From contig OY282559.1 of the NCBI GenBank assembly GCA_958295665.1, positions 272,068,047-272,132,046 of the forward strand: 64,000 nucleotides of DNA, given 5' to 3'. Positions within the stretch are counted from its first letter, which is position 1; each line of letters begins with the position of its first letter. Origin of the DNA: Tipula vernalis (lineage: Eukaryota > Arthropoda > Insecta > Diptera > Tipulidae). Of this stretch, positions 36,740 to 48,611 are shown one piece after another. Made by a program: the position numbers and the translations under genes. Below the pieces are notes generated by a model that was not told the DNA's origin, made no database searches, and saw only the letters and a program-made list of their open reading frames with translations.

Positions 36740-37860
36740 CAACCTGGAAGGATTGGACAGGATGGTTAAAATATGATTGAGATCGACCCAATTACAAACA
36801 CTTTGGCGGTAGATAGTTAGTAATTCAGCTTTTGCATAGCACAATACAATTCTTTAACTTTACAAACTTTTGTACTTACTAAATTAAAATTATACCAGCT
36901 TTCAATCCTTGGCAACCTAAATAAGCTAATAAATTAATTAGTAATGACTCAGGAGCTACTTCTAAAAATAAAAATAATGAAATTATTGCAAACTTCGATT
37001 GATTCTGGAATCCATAAATAGCAGGCAAATCAGGTTCCTGAAAAACTTACTTCAATCTTAATTAGTCCCTAAAAACCTGGTTACAAAAGACATTACAAAA
37101 CTGCCTTAAAATATACCTGCGCAGTGTACGGCTTATAAATTGAAGATCAATTTCTAAAATAATAAGTTAAATTAAAAATTAATTGAATAATTAACTTCTT
37201 AGTAAAACAAAGAAGCTAAGTTCTTCACCGATTGCTTTGAAATTTGGACACAACGTTTTATTCGAATACGCGCTAAGGTAAAACATGCTTCTTTGACGAG
37301 TCATTGCAAATCAAACTGAGGACGGAACGGACATCAGCGAACGATCGAAATTTATTTATTCATTTATTTATTCATTTATTTACTTATTTACAACAAATTT
37401 ATAAAGATAAACCAACCCCACTTACACAATATACTTTGAGCTAAAGCTCATTCATAGCAGATTATGCAAGATGAGGTGGGAATTAACATAAACATCAAAT
37501 CTTTGTAACCGAAGTTGTCTATTTCTTAAAGTGGTATATTTGCCGCTTGGAATATTAGATTTTGGATTTTTCAAGTAACGGATGAATGTATGACATCATT
37601 TACACAAAAAGCTTCGTTCCGCGAATTTTGATTCGCTTTAAATGGTACGACAGGACACCCGACCCACTGTTGACACATGTTCGCATTTTATGCTAAATTC
37701 TTGATGCAATGGAATTTTTTCGTACAGCGCGCACAGTACATGAATCGCCCGATCATTCCGCTTATATTAATTTTGACATTATAACAATTATAACATACGA
37801 TTACATAATAATAAAATTAAAAAAATTTAAAAAATAAATATTTTAGGAAAAAAAATAAAT
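36740..37860. other. Spacer with a (TAAATGAA)n tract, possible LINE 3' end on the minus strand
   Basis: A TTTATTTATTCATTTATTTA tract at 37350-37390 resembles, on the minus strand, the A-rich tail of the Jockey copy at 16778-16793. The sequence to its right shows no clear reverse transcriptase, so a LINE origin is only a suggestion. Confidence 0.3.
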
Positions 37861-37869
37861 GCGACTATA

Positions 37870-39200
37870 TGACTTGAAAGTCAAAGCCATCAAAACAGAC
37901 AAAGAATGGCTCAAATTCGTGCCGAGGAAGCATCAGCGCAAGGTGCAGCCAGCTTCGTTCTCAACAGAATGAACGCAACAGGCTGAGGATGGTTGAAAGA
38001 CGTGAACGAGAAATAGCAGATCAGCATCAAACACGACTCCAAACTCAGCAATCAAGCGATTACAATCGTCTTGCATTCCAGTACAACCCAGCTGATTATT
38101 ATAGTTTAAACCGGCATGTTCTCATTGGTACTATGACTGAAGTGTCTGCTCATTGCAAGGCTCTGGAATTTAATGGAGATATTAAGATTAAACCGCCTTA
38201 AATGGAGAACCGCCAGAGCCATTAAAAATTTGCTTGCCATTAAAAATTTGCTTCGGCGATACCGCCGAATCAAAGCATTTCCTATCTAACATCAGGAAAT
38301 ACGACTTATGCTTCCAAATGACGTCGTTCGGCGCAGAAATCGTAACAGGTCAATTTATGCCAACTTTCAAAGTGAAAAGACAAATTAACCATAAAGCCTA
38401 CAAATGTATTTCATCGGTGATAGCAATGATGAATTGAATGCACGCTACGGAATTACAACCTTTATAAAAAGGTCCATTGTTTCCCAACTACATAAGAGCT
38501 GCTTTACGTAAAAAAACATTTAGTTTGTTCGTTCAAAACAGCAATTGACATGATGCCATCTGATACAGACAAGATTTATGCTGATAAAACGCCTGCTGGA
38601 GAGCAGGTACAAAGATTCAATGCTCCCTCCAACTATAGACGAAGTAGCAATTGTTATAGTCGGAGATCAATTCCAACCTAGAGATATTGTTTTTCATCTG
38701 AGAAACGATCAATTGACAAAAATTGCAGAAACTCATCGATGTTACGATGCCCTGCAATATCCAATCATTTTTTGGAGTGGTGCCGATGAATATCACTTCA
38801 ACGTTAAGGGAATAAATCCAGATTAAGACAATCACATTTTGAAATGCCGTCAATTGTTTCACCAATACATTATAGATATGTATGCGAAAATTGAAACAGA
38901 ATGTTTGTTATTCATCCGTTTGAATCAGGCCAAGCTTCGCTTTGACGAATGCGTTCATTTGCGCGATACAGATGTAAATGACGGTAATACAACTGACGTT
39001 GGAAGACTAACGATTTTGCCATCTTCATATACAGGCAGTACACGTCATATGCATGAGTACGCCCAAAACGCAATTGCGTATGTTCGTCACTACGGGCGCC
39101 CATATCTATTTATTACATATACATGCAATGGGTCTAAACATCGAAACATGGGTACAATCCACACATCCGATTATCCCCGGCAAGTTGAATTTTTCATAAA
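37870..39200 (+). pseudogene. Helitron Rep/helicase protein relic (N-terminal region)
   Basis: A string of typical Helitron replicase-helicase blocks appears in order on the plus strand, in several frames: an Arg/Glu/Gln-rich start with NRLAFQYNPADYYSLNRHV (about 38070-38125), AHCKALEFNGD, FLSNIRKYD and FQMTSFGAE (about 38280-38340), then VAIVIVGDQFQPRDIVFHLR (about 38645-38705), YDALQYPIIFW (about 38743-38775), FHQYIIDMYAKIETE (about 38857-38900) and RHYGRPYLFITYTCN (about 39085-39130). These belong to the Helitron-like N and Rep region of a rolling-circle element. The helicase part is missing. The sequence stops at about 39205, where a Harbinger relic starts on the other strand. Confidence 0.85.
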
Positions 39201-39230
39201 ATCTAGCAGTAAACAAACAAATAATACGAC

Positions 39231-39710
39231 TTACTGCAATTTAATTTTATTAATTTCATTAGTAGTTTGAGGAAAGCTTATAAAATCCGGCATCAAATGG
39301 TTGTTTACTGTTGTGCAAAATTCTTTAATGCATCTGCATGCAATTGATTGAGATACGCAAGTTAAATAATTCACACCAATCTTTTTTTGAAATGTACCTA
39401 TAAGAACACAATTGGAAATTTTTAAACTTTCAGATACACACCAATTTAGAGATAAAATACCTTCTGATAAAAAGCTTAGTGCCACGAGCATTCGTATCTC
39501 CTTTGATATTTGAGTTGTGACCATTTGTGGTACAATCAAATCTCTTAAAACTAATGCAATTTCTTGTGGCATTCTATAAATATCTATAAACTCCTTTTCA
39601 TAGATATCAAAAGGGTCTGAGCTATCTCGAAGCCTTTTCCTTTCAATCCGAAGATTATACCGATTATCATCTTTATCATCATCCATATAAACTATTAGTT
39701 GTCGCGCCAT
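39231..39710 (-). pseudogene. PIF/Harbinger transposase, N-terminal exon
   Basis: An open frame of 159 codons on the minus strand starts with an acidic MARQLIVYMDDDKDD and has the N-terminal Harbinger pattern: SDPFDIYEKEFIDIYRMP, then a hydrophobic section and VSQSIACRCIKEFCTTVN. No catalytic DDE part follows. The frame runs into TTGCA|GTAAGT at 39219-39229, a good splice donor, so it probably was the first exon of an intron-containing transposase. The rest has been lost where the Helitron relic begins. It is a different copy from the relic at 33120-34222. Confidence 0.65.
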
Positions 39711-41070
39711 ATCAAATATTACTTACTTTCTCAACAGAATTAAAGAAAAAGCAAATTTTATATTATTCGTATATAAAGTGACAGAAAAATACAAAACTAT
39801 TTAATTTGACATAAAAATTGACAACTCCTAACAATTTTGTGCGATGCCGTGATGAATATTTGAACCAAGCTCAATTTCCCTGGGAATTTATTCCTTGGTT
39901 ACCAGAATAAACTTTTAAGGAATTGGGAAAAAAAGTTGTGAAAAAACTGCTAGAAGGAATATTTGAAATTTTTCCTCAATTCCCTATTCCCACGGAAAAC
40001 CAGAATAGTGCCACAGGTGGTAATTTTCGGTACGATTTTACCAAATCATCACTGCCATCTATGTAATTTATATTGAGTTAATGACCAAACGAATTGTAGT
40101 AAGCTTTTATTTCAATTTAACCAGAATGCTGTTGTTATGAAATTTTATATACAATATTTTGGTTTAAATAAATTAATTATTACAAGAAAATGAAAACGAT
40201 TTACTTAAACGACATTCATATATGTTGAAATTCAAACATTTACGAAAGTATTTCAGAAATCATAACTAAGAATTTGTAACGTTTCCATTTAAAAATTTGT
40301 CTTAGGAAAAAAAGTGATTTCCCATATGTTTTGTGTGTTTTACTATGAAAAGTTTGGTTTTTTCCTCGTTTCTAATTCCCTTATAAGAGCTTCGTTTTTT
40401 AGACTATCGCTTTGTATAATCAAGGTTGCTTTGGTAATATATAATACTTTAAAAATTTTATTTTGCCGATGAATGAATGAAAATGATTTTGTTTATATGA
40501 ATGTATGTATGCAGAATAGATTTTTTAATTATGAGCCTACTGTATAAATAAGATCCTCCAGTATCGACTGTATTTTTTACTAAGCTTAAAATAACGCACA
40601 ACGATTAATCGAATCATGATCAATCGAAAAATCAAATCATAAAAATGTTTATTTCTTAGTGAAAATCCTCTTGAAAATTAAGATGCTTTTACTAACGGTT
40701 GTAATATAATGTACTTCATAAACGCATCATCTCTTTCATCGCCTCCATTCAAATTTGAATTCGAATATCCTTTCTATTGTTATTCTGAATTTGCGAAGCA
40801 TGCTAGATTGTTTTGATTTTTTGTTTTCTTCACGCTCATTGCATTGACTTAATTTTTTTCTGTTTGGCTCTTTTTGATTAAATTTAATTTCGATTGTTGA
40901 GCGGAGACTTGTTGTCTTTTTTCTTACCATTGGTTTTAGTAGGTGTGGGTAAATGATGACATCATTAAATTGAAAATGTTTCCGAGAAATATCGTGAATT
41001 GTAAAACGAAGTGTTAATTGTGTAAAAAAAATAGTGAATAAATTTAAAAATGTTGGAACTCTTAATAATT

Positions 41071-41190
41071 TGTACCGTTCGGGTCGGCCGAAGCGCTAAA
41101 GTGATAGAGTGGAAAGAGCGATTGTAAGAGAAGTTAAGCAAAATCCGAGATCTACTGCCGTCAAAATTTCAGAAAGGATTACTAGACACT
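41071..41190 (+). pseudogene. Scrap of mariner/Tc1-type transposase helix-turn-helix region
   Basis: YRSGRPKR, a stop, then SDRVERAIVREVKQNPRSTA and VKISERITR read like the linker and second helix-turn-helix of a Tc1-like transposase (GRPR-type AT-hook-like motif first). No DDE part follows. Confidence 0.5.
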
Positions 41191-44100
41191 CTCACTGGGA
41201 GAACAAAGCGTAACTAAATTGGGAAAACAAAGCGTTGCCTAAAAACAAGGTTTACTGAACAGCAATCAGTCACTTTTTCACAAAAACTAAACGAGTCGTC
41301 GGTGGCTGAACATACTATATGTTATTAAAAGAGTCATTGTTTCAGTATAATTAATTTAAGATTATTAAAGAAATGCAGTGATGACCGTAAATTGGATATT
41401 ATTGAGACAATGTTTATATAAAACCAACAAAGCGTGCTTGTGAACTCGGAAATGGGCAGGTAGTGTCTTCTTTATTTAAATTATATAAAACCAGAGAGAT
41501 ACAAAAAAGTTGTTATGGGACAGCTGATATTCACACATGACGAGGTTAGTACCGCTGTCACACAAATCGAGACGGTGCTAAATTCTATTCCATTTTGCCT
41601 TCTGTCAGATGACTAAGTTGCTGCTCTTCCAACAGAGCATTTTTTTAATTCGATGTTCTCCGGAAAGTATGATTCGTTCATACATTCTCGCTAAAACTAA
41701 TCTAAACTGATCTGTGGTATTTAATTCCAGTAATTAAGATGAAGTAGATGGCTAACCAAAAGTTGCTAATGAAAATTTATAGTAATTTATTTAAAATTTA
41801 TTTATTTATATTTATATATTTTCATCACCATCTTTTGAGGAAAGGTTTCTTACTGATATTCCCGTCAGAGAGGACTGGCTTAGTGAAGAGATTTTTAAAA
41901 ATGGATGGTCCAATGGCACCTCGTGTGGTATAACTAGGCAGATTTGGCCAAAAGTAGATCGATATTTTTGCTTGAGTTTTATATGGTTTATCACGAATTT
42001 TTGTACGTTTTAGAATATTTTTATTCATCAACGGATGAAGATTTTCATAAGATTTTTTAACATTTTTTTTTTTGGTATGTTTTCCAACGTAATTTTCACA
42101 TATTTTGATTAACTCATAAAAATCACAACATTTGCTTACGTCGTTTTCAAATTGAATCATATCAATCGAGTCATAATCTGGTACAATTTTCGTCTCAATT
42201 TCAGATGATATGTTTAATACTTTACGGCTTTCACTTATAAAAATTTACTGATGATCAGTTAGGTTACAGTCATTTATTGAAATCCTAATCGGTTATTAGT
42301 ACCTACTTAAAGCATTCAAGCATACATAATCCAAACAATATTCTTTCATATTTTAACGACGGTTTTATTTGAACGTTTCAAGAGATAATATTTGCTGTCC
42401 GATTTCCATTACTTTTGATAAGAACGTCGTATTTTTGCGCAAAAACAAAATATTTCACCGCGATGACTTTTCACAAATACTCTTGAGCATCACCTACATC
42501 AAATTTTCCGTTTCACAATTCATTATTTGCAATAATGGTTGATTGTCCAGTGTCGCCGTAGTTATCCGGCTCGTCCATTATCTATCTTCCATCTTCCTTG
42601 CAGACAGATAGTAAGACGAGCAGGTGATTAGTCGGACGAACGGTCAGACAAACCAACAAATAATTATTTCTGTTTAAAATTTCATGAAAATTGTGTATTT
42701 TACCACTTAACAGAAATTAAAACTCGGTGAATCATATTATGATGTACTTTCTGTTTACCGAGAGTAGATACTTCAGTCATATACCTATAGCCGGCATTTA
42801 AAATGTCTTTAATTAATTAATTTTCTTATCACCAAATTGCAATATTATATTGCCTCATATATAAATTCCTATAAGAAAATAATCCTGGAATTCCAATACT
42901 AATAAATTATCTCTTTATCAATAAAAATAAAAAATTAAAATCACTAACTAAATAATGATTGATTACATTCCTAAATATATAGAATTATACATATGTATAC
43001 AAACAATTACTATTGTCCTAAATAACAGCTAATATGTCACTAAGTAAAGGCATTAAAATTATCAAAAAAAAAAAATGCGCTTGCGCTCCGATAACAAAAT
43101 CCTCAAATCGTTCAATTTAAGATTCGAGTCGGCTTACTGTACACTTATCTCACACATAGTTATAATAATAAAAAAAAATATTTGTGATAAAGTAATTAAA
43201 ATGTGATAAGAATTTTGTTAATGATAACCGCGTTTATGTTATTGTCTTATACTCCACCACAAGAGAAAAAAAATAAAAAATTCGCGTTGATTCACAAATT
43301 ATATCGTGATTAATATAAACCCACATGACATTATATTGTGAAGAACAATCCTCTTGAGAGTGAAGTCGATCGTACTGCTTGCATAAAGTTATGATTATAA
43401 CCTTTTTCATATACGAGTACTTTGTTTCAATGGTTTTGAACTATATTCCAAAAGAAGTTTTTTAAGAAATTGTTGATAACATTAAGAGATAGTGTAACTA
43501 AATAAATTTTAATTGAAATCGTTAAGAAATATTTAATTCTTATTGTATTACACTTTTATCATATATTTTCATATACAAATATATATACACTATATACATA
43601 TTATTGTGATAAGATAAGAGAGAATATAATACATACATACAAAGAAAGTTTATCTATCTACTGTACTATGTACAATCACTCTGTGTGTGTATAGATTATT
43701 TTATTGTTATTTTTATTGTAATTGTTATGATTTTTAAGAACTTTGTCTTTCATTTTTTTAGCTTCGTTTTTTTTTCGAACGAATAATAATAATGATGATA
43801 ATAACATTAAAAGTTAATTTTGAACTTTTGTTTTGTAAAGCTTTTTATTGTATTATGAAAGTGTACGCATCACACTATATATATAGTATATGTACGTCTT
43901 CCAACTGTTCACCATATTTTAAGGATGGGGATTGTAGTTCTTTTCTTTTAAGCAGAAAAGTTCGAGGATAATTTTGGGATCAAGAAGAAAATAATTTAGC
44001 GATAAAATGTAAGCAACTGTTTCTACTGCAGTTTAATAATGTGTGGAGATTACCCCTCCAAAAAAAAAGTCGCCTGTTGAATGTGAATTAATATAAATCT

Positions 44101-44362
44101 ACTTGAGAACTGTTGTGTTAGAATAATTAAGCCAAGTTCCTTTTCGTTGTAAGATTATAATTATAAGATTTATTTAGAGTTTGTTATCGGCAAATAATCG
44201 AAGTCTGATATATTGGCAACGAATAAATTTTCAAGTAACATTTGACAGAGTTGCTAGTGGCGGTGTTGCTCTACTGCCGCAGCTCTAGAACAGCAAGCGG
44301 ACCAGCTTTTTCCGCTAAATCAGTAGCAAAAGATACTTCAAGCTTTAGTAGAAAAATATTTT

Positions 44363-44397
44363 GCTCTATAAATTATGTTTTCAATAATTTATAGAGC
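44363..44397. repeat. Small perfect hairpin, 14-bp stem
   Basis: GCTCTATAAATTAT and its exact reverse complement flank a 7-base loop. The surrounding 250 bp repeat AGCTCTA/TAGAGCT words, so it may be the centre of an eroded foldback element. Confidence 0.4.
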
Positions 44398-45614
44398 TTA
44401 TTGTTCTATTTAGTAGCTCCATAAGCTAATTTAGGGCTAATATAATTACAGTAATACAGCATATCAAATTTTAGAGCTATTAATTTTTAATTAGCATTAC
44501 CAAAGCAACATAAGGTCTACTTCAGCTTAGATAAAGTCATGAGCTTTATAAGTGAATGTTGAATGATGAAGATTTACAATACAGTATTTGGTACAATAAC
44601 AGGTGACATTGCTAATAAGATCACGAAAACAAAGCAATTCGCTATTAAGAAACGATTATTTATAATTATTATTAACACTGTTATATATTATTAAGGTTTA
44701 TACTATGTATTATATTTTAGTTTTAGATTTAATAATTGATGATAACCGTTATTTATTAATTTGTATTATTTTAAAGTTTACTATTTATTATGTTGCGGCA
44801 ATTATGTTATATACGTATGAATACATATCCATGTAAAACAGATTTACCAACTGTCGGGAACAGTACCACTTACAGGGATTCTACCGTTTGACTGTAATAT
44901 CTTTAGTAAGATTTTTCGTGTCAATTAAAGAGATAACGGTCGATTGATCTTGCGTACACTTAAAATTATGATAGTTTTTATGTTAAAGATAGTATTGACG
45001 TTCACTAAAAAGAAACTTAAAATTAAATCTCGTAAGTTTAACTTTCAATGCAGTTTATTTTAATTAGTTTAGTTATTAGGATTTATACTATTATATTTTA
45101 CATATTTCTTATAATTAATTAACTTAGTCTTTATAAATTTTTAGGAATCATTAATTGTATCTACATATGTATATCTTTGCATAGAATAACAGTATTTAAC
45201 ACTAAAATATAATTATTAAGATTAACTGAACTTTCGACTTAGAATCACGAATTATTAATTTATTAATTAAGTTACTAATAATTATGTTACTATTAATTAT
45301 ATTTTTGTACACATATTATTATTCACTATAACTTATATTTCTAATCATTAATAAAACTCTCAATCAAAATAATTTTTAAGAAAAAAAACAAAAAGTCTAT
45401 CACGCCACCTTAGACCATGCTATTTTTGGCCTTCTGCCCCGTATGAAAGTCGATTATCCAAAAAAAAAAAAACACCTTGAATGGTTAAAATTATCAACAC
45501 AAAGATGTAAACTAATGCTGACGGGAGCATTAACTTAACTACGTGGCTGTGTAATTTTTACTAAACTAAAGTTAGCATTATGCAAATTAATTGAGTGCGT
45601 AATATCATCTTTAT

Positions 45615-45951
45615 GTGGCTATCGCCACAGCTCAGTTTCTTACTTATTTTTCGTATAAGTTTTCTAAATTCATGAAAGGTTTCCAAATTACCATAATTTC
45701 TCAACTTCTTCTCATAGAATATTTAACCACACAATATGGAACCGAATTATCATATACTAATTCACAAAACCAACCAGGATGGACTAGAAAACTTCTTTTC
45801 TAAGCAGCGAGGTAAGAGTGTGCAACACTTTGCAAATGAAGGTGTAACCAAAATTATGTTTCAAAGTGAATATTCCAAATGTACACCAGATGATGATATC
45901 ATGCCAGAATTGAACTGGAGCAACTACAAGAACATTACCAAAGGAGTCTAA
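45615..45951 (+). pseudogene. P-element/THAP9-like transposase fragment
   Basis: Two overlapping frames hold a block seen in the later part of P-element and THAP9-like transposases: KFMKGFQITIISQLLLIEYL in one frame, then TNQDGLENFFSKQRGK (about 45768-45815) in the other, equivalent to the NQD.LENFF signature. One frameshift near 45770 separates them. The fragment ends 34 bp before the inverted-repeat arm at 45985, so it may belong to the same element. Recognition rests on the short signature, so it is tentative. Confidence 0.45.
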
Positions 45952-45984
45952 TGTCCTCAGAACCGCATTCTGAAGTAGTAAATT

Positions 45985-46356
45985 GACCGGTGTGAAGTTT
46001 TCCACAGAATTCAGAAGTATAGCTACACAAATTAACAGATTTCAAAAATGTAGCTCACAAATTTAGCAAATATTGTAGTTGTGTACAAGGAATGTAGTAG
46101 GATTAAAAATTAAACCGAGTACGAAATTAAAAATTATTTTTAATGGACTACGAATAAAATAAGAAATAAATTTCACTTAGTAAAATAAATAAATTAAAAC
46201 TAATTGGTGTAGTGGTCACTTTTGGCCAGTTACAAGAAATCCTAGAGATGTATAAGTAAATCTGTGTATGCCATATTATTGCTTGCTTTCAGTAGGACAT
46301 TTGGTCCATGAATCATTTTAAAGTGACCCTCAAGGGGTGAGATATCGCATTTCCAA
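45985..46356 (+). repeat. Left inverted-repeat arm flanking gypsy copy B
   Basis: Starts ACCGGTGTGAAGTTTTCCAC and matches 52275-52508 in reverse. About 142 bp (46034-46175) are extra in this arm. The inner part contains GACCCTCAAGGGGTGAGATA. The match ends at about 46356, only some 15 bp before the Gag reading frame of gypsy copy B. Confidence 0.85.
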
Positions 46357-46369
46357 ACTATTATTTTAC

Positions 46370-47570
46370 GAATTAAAAGTTCCAGAATTATAGAGGGAAC
46401 TGGAGAAACGGGGTTTGGCTACTGATGGTAGTAAAGCAGCTTTACAAGCGCGACTACGTGATGCCATGGAGAAAGAAGGGTTAGACGCGGATCAACATGA
46501 TTTTGGAGAGAAAGTAACGGATGCGGCAACCGTAGAGCAGAAAGAAGGAGATAAACAACTGTCAGCCGAAACAACACAAACACCATCTGGAAGTTTCGAT
46601 TTGTCACACTTAATAGCTGCTATGAAGCAGATGATGGCCAAGAAATTAAAACCAAGGCAAACCAAGAAATTAAAAATGAAATGGAACAACAAAATGTGCA
46701 GCAGTTGGAGACTATAAACCAGTCAAACGAAGAAATAAAACGACAGTTGGAACAAAAAAATCAGTCTAACCAAGAAATGAAATAACAAGGAGAGGAAATT
46801 AAAGGCCAAATTATAGATGGTCAAAAGAGAATGGACGAGAAACTTCTCGAATTATCAACTAACATACACGGCGAAGTGGAAAAGCTGCAAATGGAGATTC
46901 AAAAGGTTGAAGGAAAATTAGAAATGAAGGTTCAACAAGTTGTGGAAAAATTTCAACGTCTCGAGAAAGATCTAAATGATATCAAAGTAAGTGGAACAAC
47001 GACGCAAGTGGTTCAAACCGTTCAATCAGTTAAGTTAAAACCACCAAACTTCGACGGTACAACATCTTGCGGCATTTTAAAATTTCAATTTGAAACGGCA
47101 GCCAATCAAAACCGTTGGAATGATGAACATCTTGTCGCAGCGTTAATAGTAGCCCTTAAAGGTGAAGCTGCGGAAGCTTTACAAACAATTCCGGAAAAAG
47201 ATCGCAATAGTTATCTCGAAATTATGAAGGCGCTGGATAGGAAGTACGGCAGTGATCACAAGCGGGAAATCTATCGAATGGAATTGAAAAGCCGCTACCA
47301 AAAGGGAGGAGAATCACTTCAGGAATTTTCATTGGCAATCGAGCGATTAGTATATCTAGCACATACCAGTATATCAACCGATTATATGGAAAGGCTAAAA
47401 ATTGACGCATTCGTTGACGGCATTCGAGATCCAGAGACACGCAGGGCGGTGATGTTGTCACCTAAAGCAACCTTCGCTGAAACCATCGCTTGTGCGTTAA
47501 CAAATGAAACTGCACAAGCCATCACCAAACCGTCAATGAAATACGCCGAGTGGAAATCGAGACCAGCATA
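46370..47570 (+). pseudogene. gag: gypsy copy B Gag with SAP-like domain, coiled coil and Gag core
   Basis: Just inside the arm, VPEL, a stop at 46391-46393, then RELEKRGLATDGSKAALQAR and LRDAM fit the SAP consensus, a helix-extended-helix DNA-binding motif. A Gln/Glu/Lys-rich, probably coiled-coil region follows (46620-46990) with another in-frame stop at 46783. The Gag core then appears: KLKPPNFDGTTSCGILKFQF (about 47031-47090) to KSRYQKGGESLQEFSLAIER (about 47290-47345). The frame stops at 47569-47571, while copy A reads a different frame there. The Gag core packages RNA. A SAP-like N-terminus is unusual. Confidence 0.75.
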
Positions 47571-47599
47571 AACACAGAACGGTCAACACCAAGATACCG

Positions 47600-48611
47600 A
47601 GACGGAAGCGGCAAAATCAAATATTGGACATGTGATAAAATCGGTCACATCTCACGGTACTGCTAGGAATTAAGAAGAAAAAGGGGAAGATCACCATCTC
47701 CTATGCAGCGACGACCAAGCGGGGAGCAGGCAGTGGCCAGGCAAGAAGGCCAAATGACGACAGAGTCGGTAAAACTTGAAAGAGTCAGCTTAAAGGGACA
47801 GAAGCTGACTCCCACAACCGATTGCCCCATAACCTCCATCCGCGTTTTGAAAGTAGCAAGAGGCGGTGACAGCTTAACAATCAAAGGCGACCTTGATGGC
47901 ACGGATTGCATCATCACCCTGGATACGGGAGCAAATCGCACGGTTGTCCGGATAGATCTGATCAATGGAGGTGTACAACCAGCTAATGGATTAAACTTAC
48001 AAACAGCGACTGAAGATAGTTCAATAATAAAAGGCAAAAAAATCGTGAAAATAAAAATCGGGAGAACTCTTTTCCAACACGAAGTGCTGATTGCAGATAT
48101 TGTGGATGAAGTCATTTTGGGGATGGACTTCATGAGGGCAAATGGCTCCGTGGTGAATGTTGGACGAGGAGTTTTAAGCTACGATAACATCGAGTTGCCA
48201 CTTCAATCTAGCAGTGCCGGAGCAACTATCAGGCGAATTATTATTGATCATCGGGAGAAGCTGCCACCGAATTCGGAGACGATCCTATGGGGAAAATTGG
48301 AGGGAGGTTCTGGGTCACCCTGGTTGTGGGTTGTGGAAGCTATCGAAGAGGAGAACGGAGCCAAGGAAATTATAATCGGAAAAGCCCTAGTTAAACCAGA
48401 CAACGACTATAGAGTACCAATTAGGACTCTAAATCTCTCGGATAAGACGAAAACCATCAAGAAAGGGACAGTTATCGGCAAATGTAACGAGGTTTCAACT
48501 ATAGTAAAGTGTAAACAGAAAAGTCCGATTGAAAAAACCGACATGCAAGAGCAGAAAGAAATGGTAGAAAAACTCATGCAGAAATGGACCGAAGATCTTA
48601 CCGAGGCATAG
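47600..48611 (+). pseudogene. pol: gypsy copy B zinc knuckle and protease
   Basis: The knuckle is damaged: the first Cys is replaced by Tyr (YWTCDKIGHISRYC), and a stop follows directly. From 47703 a frame is open through the protease (LDTGANRTVVR, D-T-G at about 47929) to a TAG at 48609-48611, where copy A has CAG. Gag and protease share one frame here, which shows the original gag-pol was fused. 97% or so of bases look identical to copy A by eye; no count was made. Confidence 0.8.

Larger units (their letters stand above)
39711..45600. other. About 6 kb AT-rich DNA with little recognisable content
   Basis: Apart from a mariner-type scrap at 41071-41190 and a small hairpin at 44363-44397, only short open frames with no motif were seen. 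The longest is 111 codons on the minus strand at 41825-42160, Lys-rich, with no recognised family. From about 42700 onward the sequence is very AT-rich with ATAT stretches, like a long UTR, intron or intergenic DNA. Confidence 0.45.

Noticed and set aside
41825..42160. 111-codon Lys-rich minus-strand ORF
   Set aside because: No recognised domain and no splice context; composition is as expected from AT-rich DNA.
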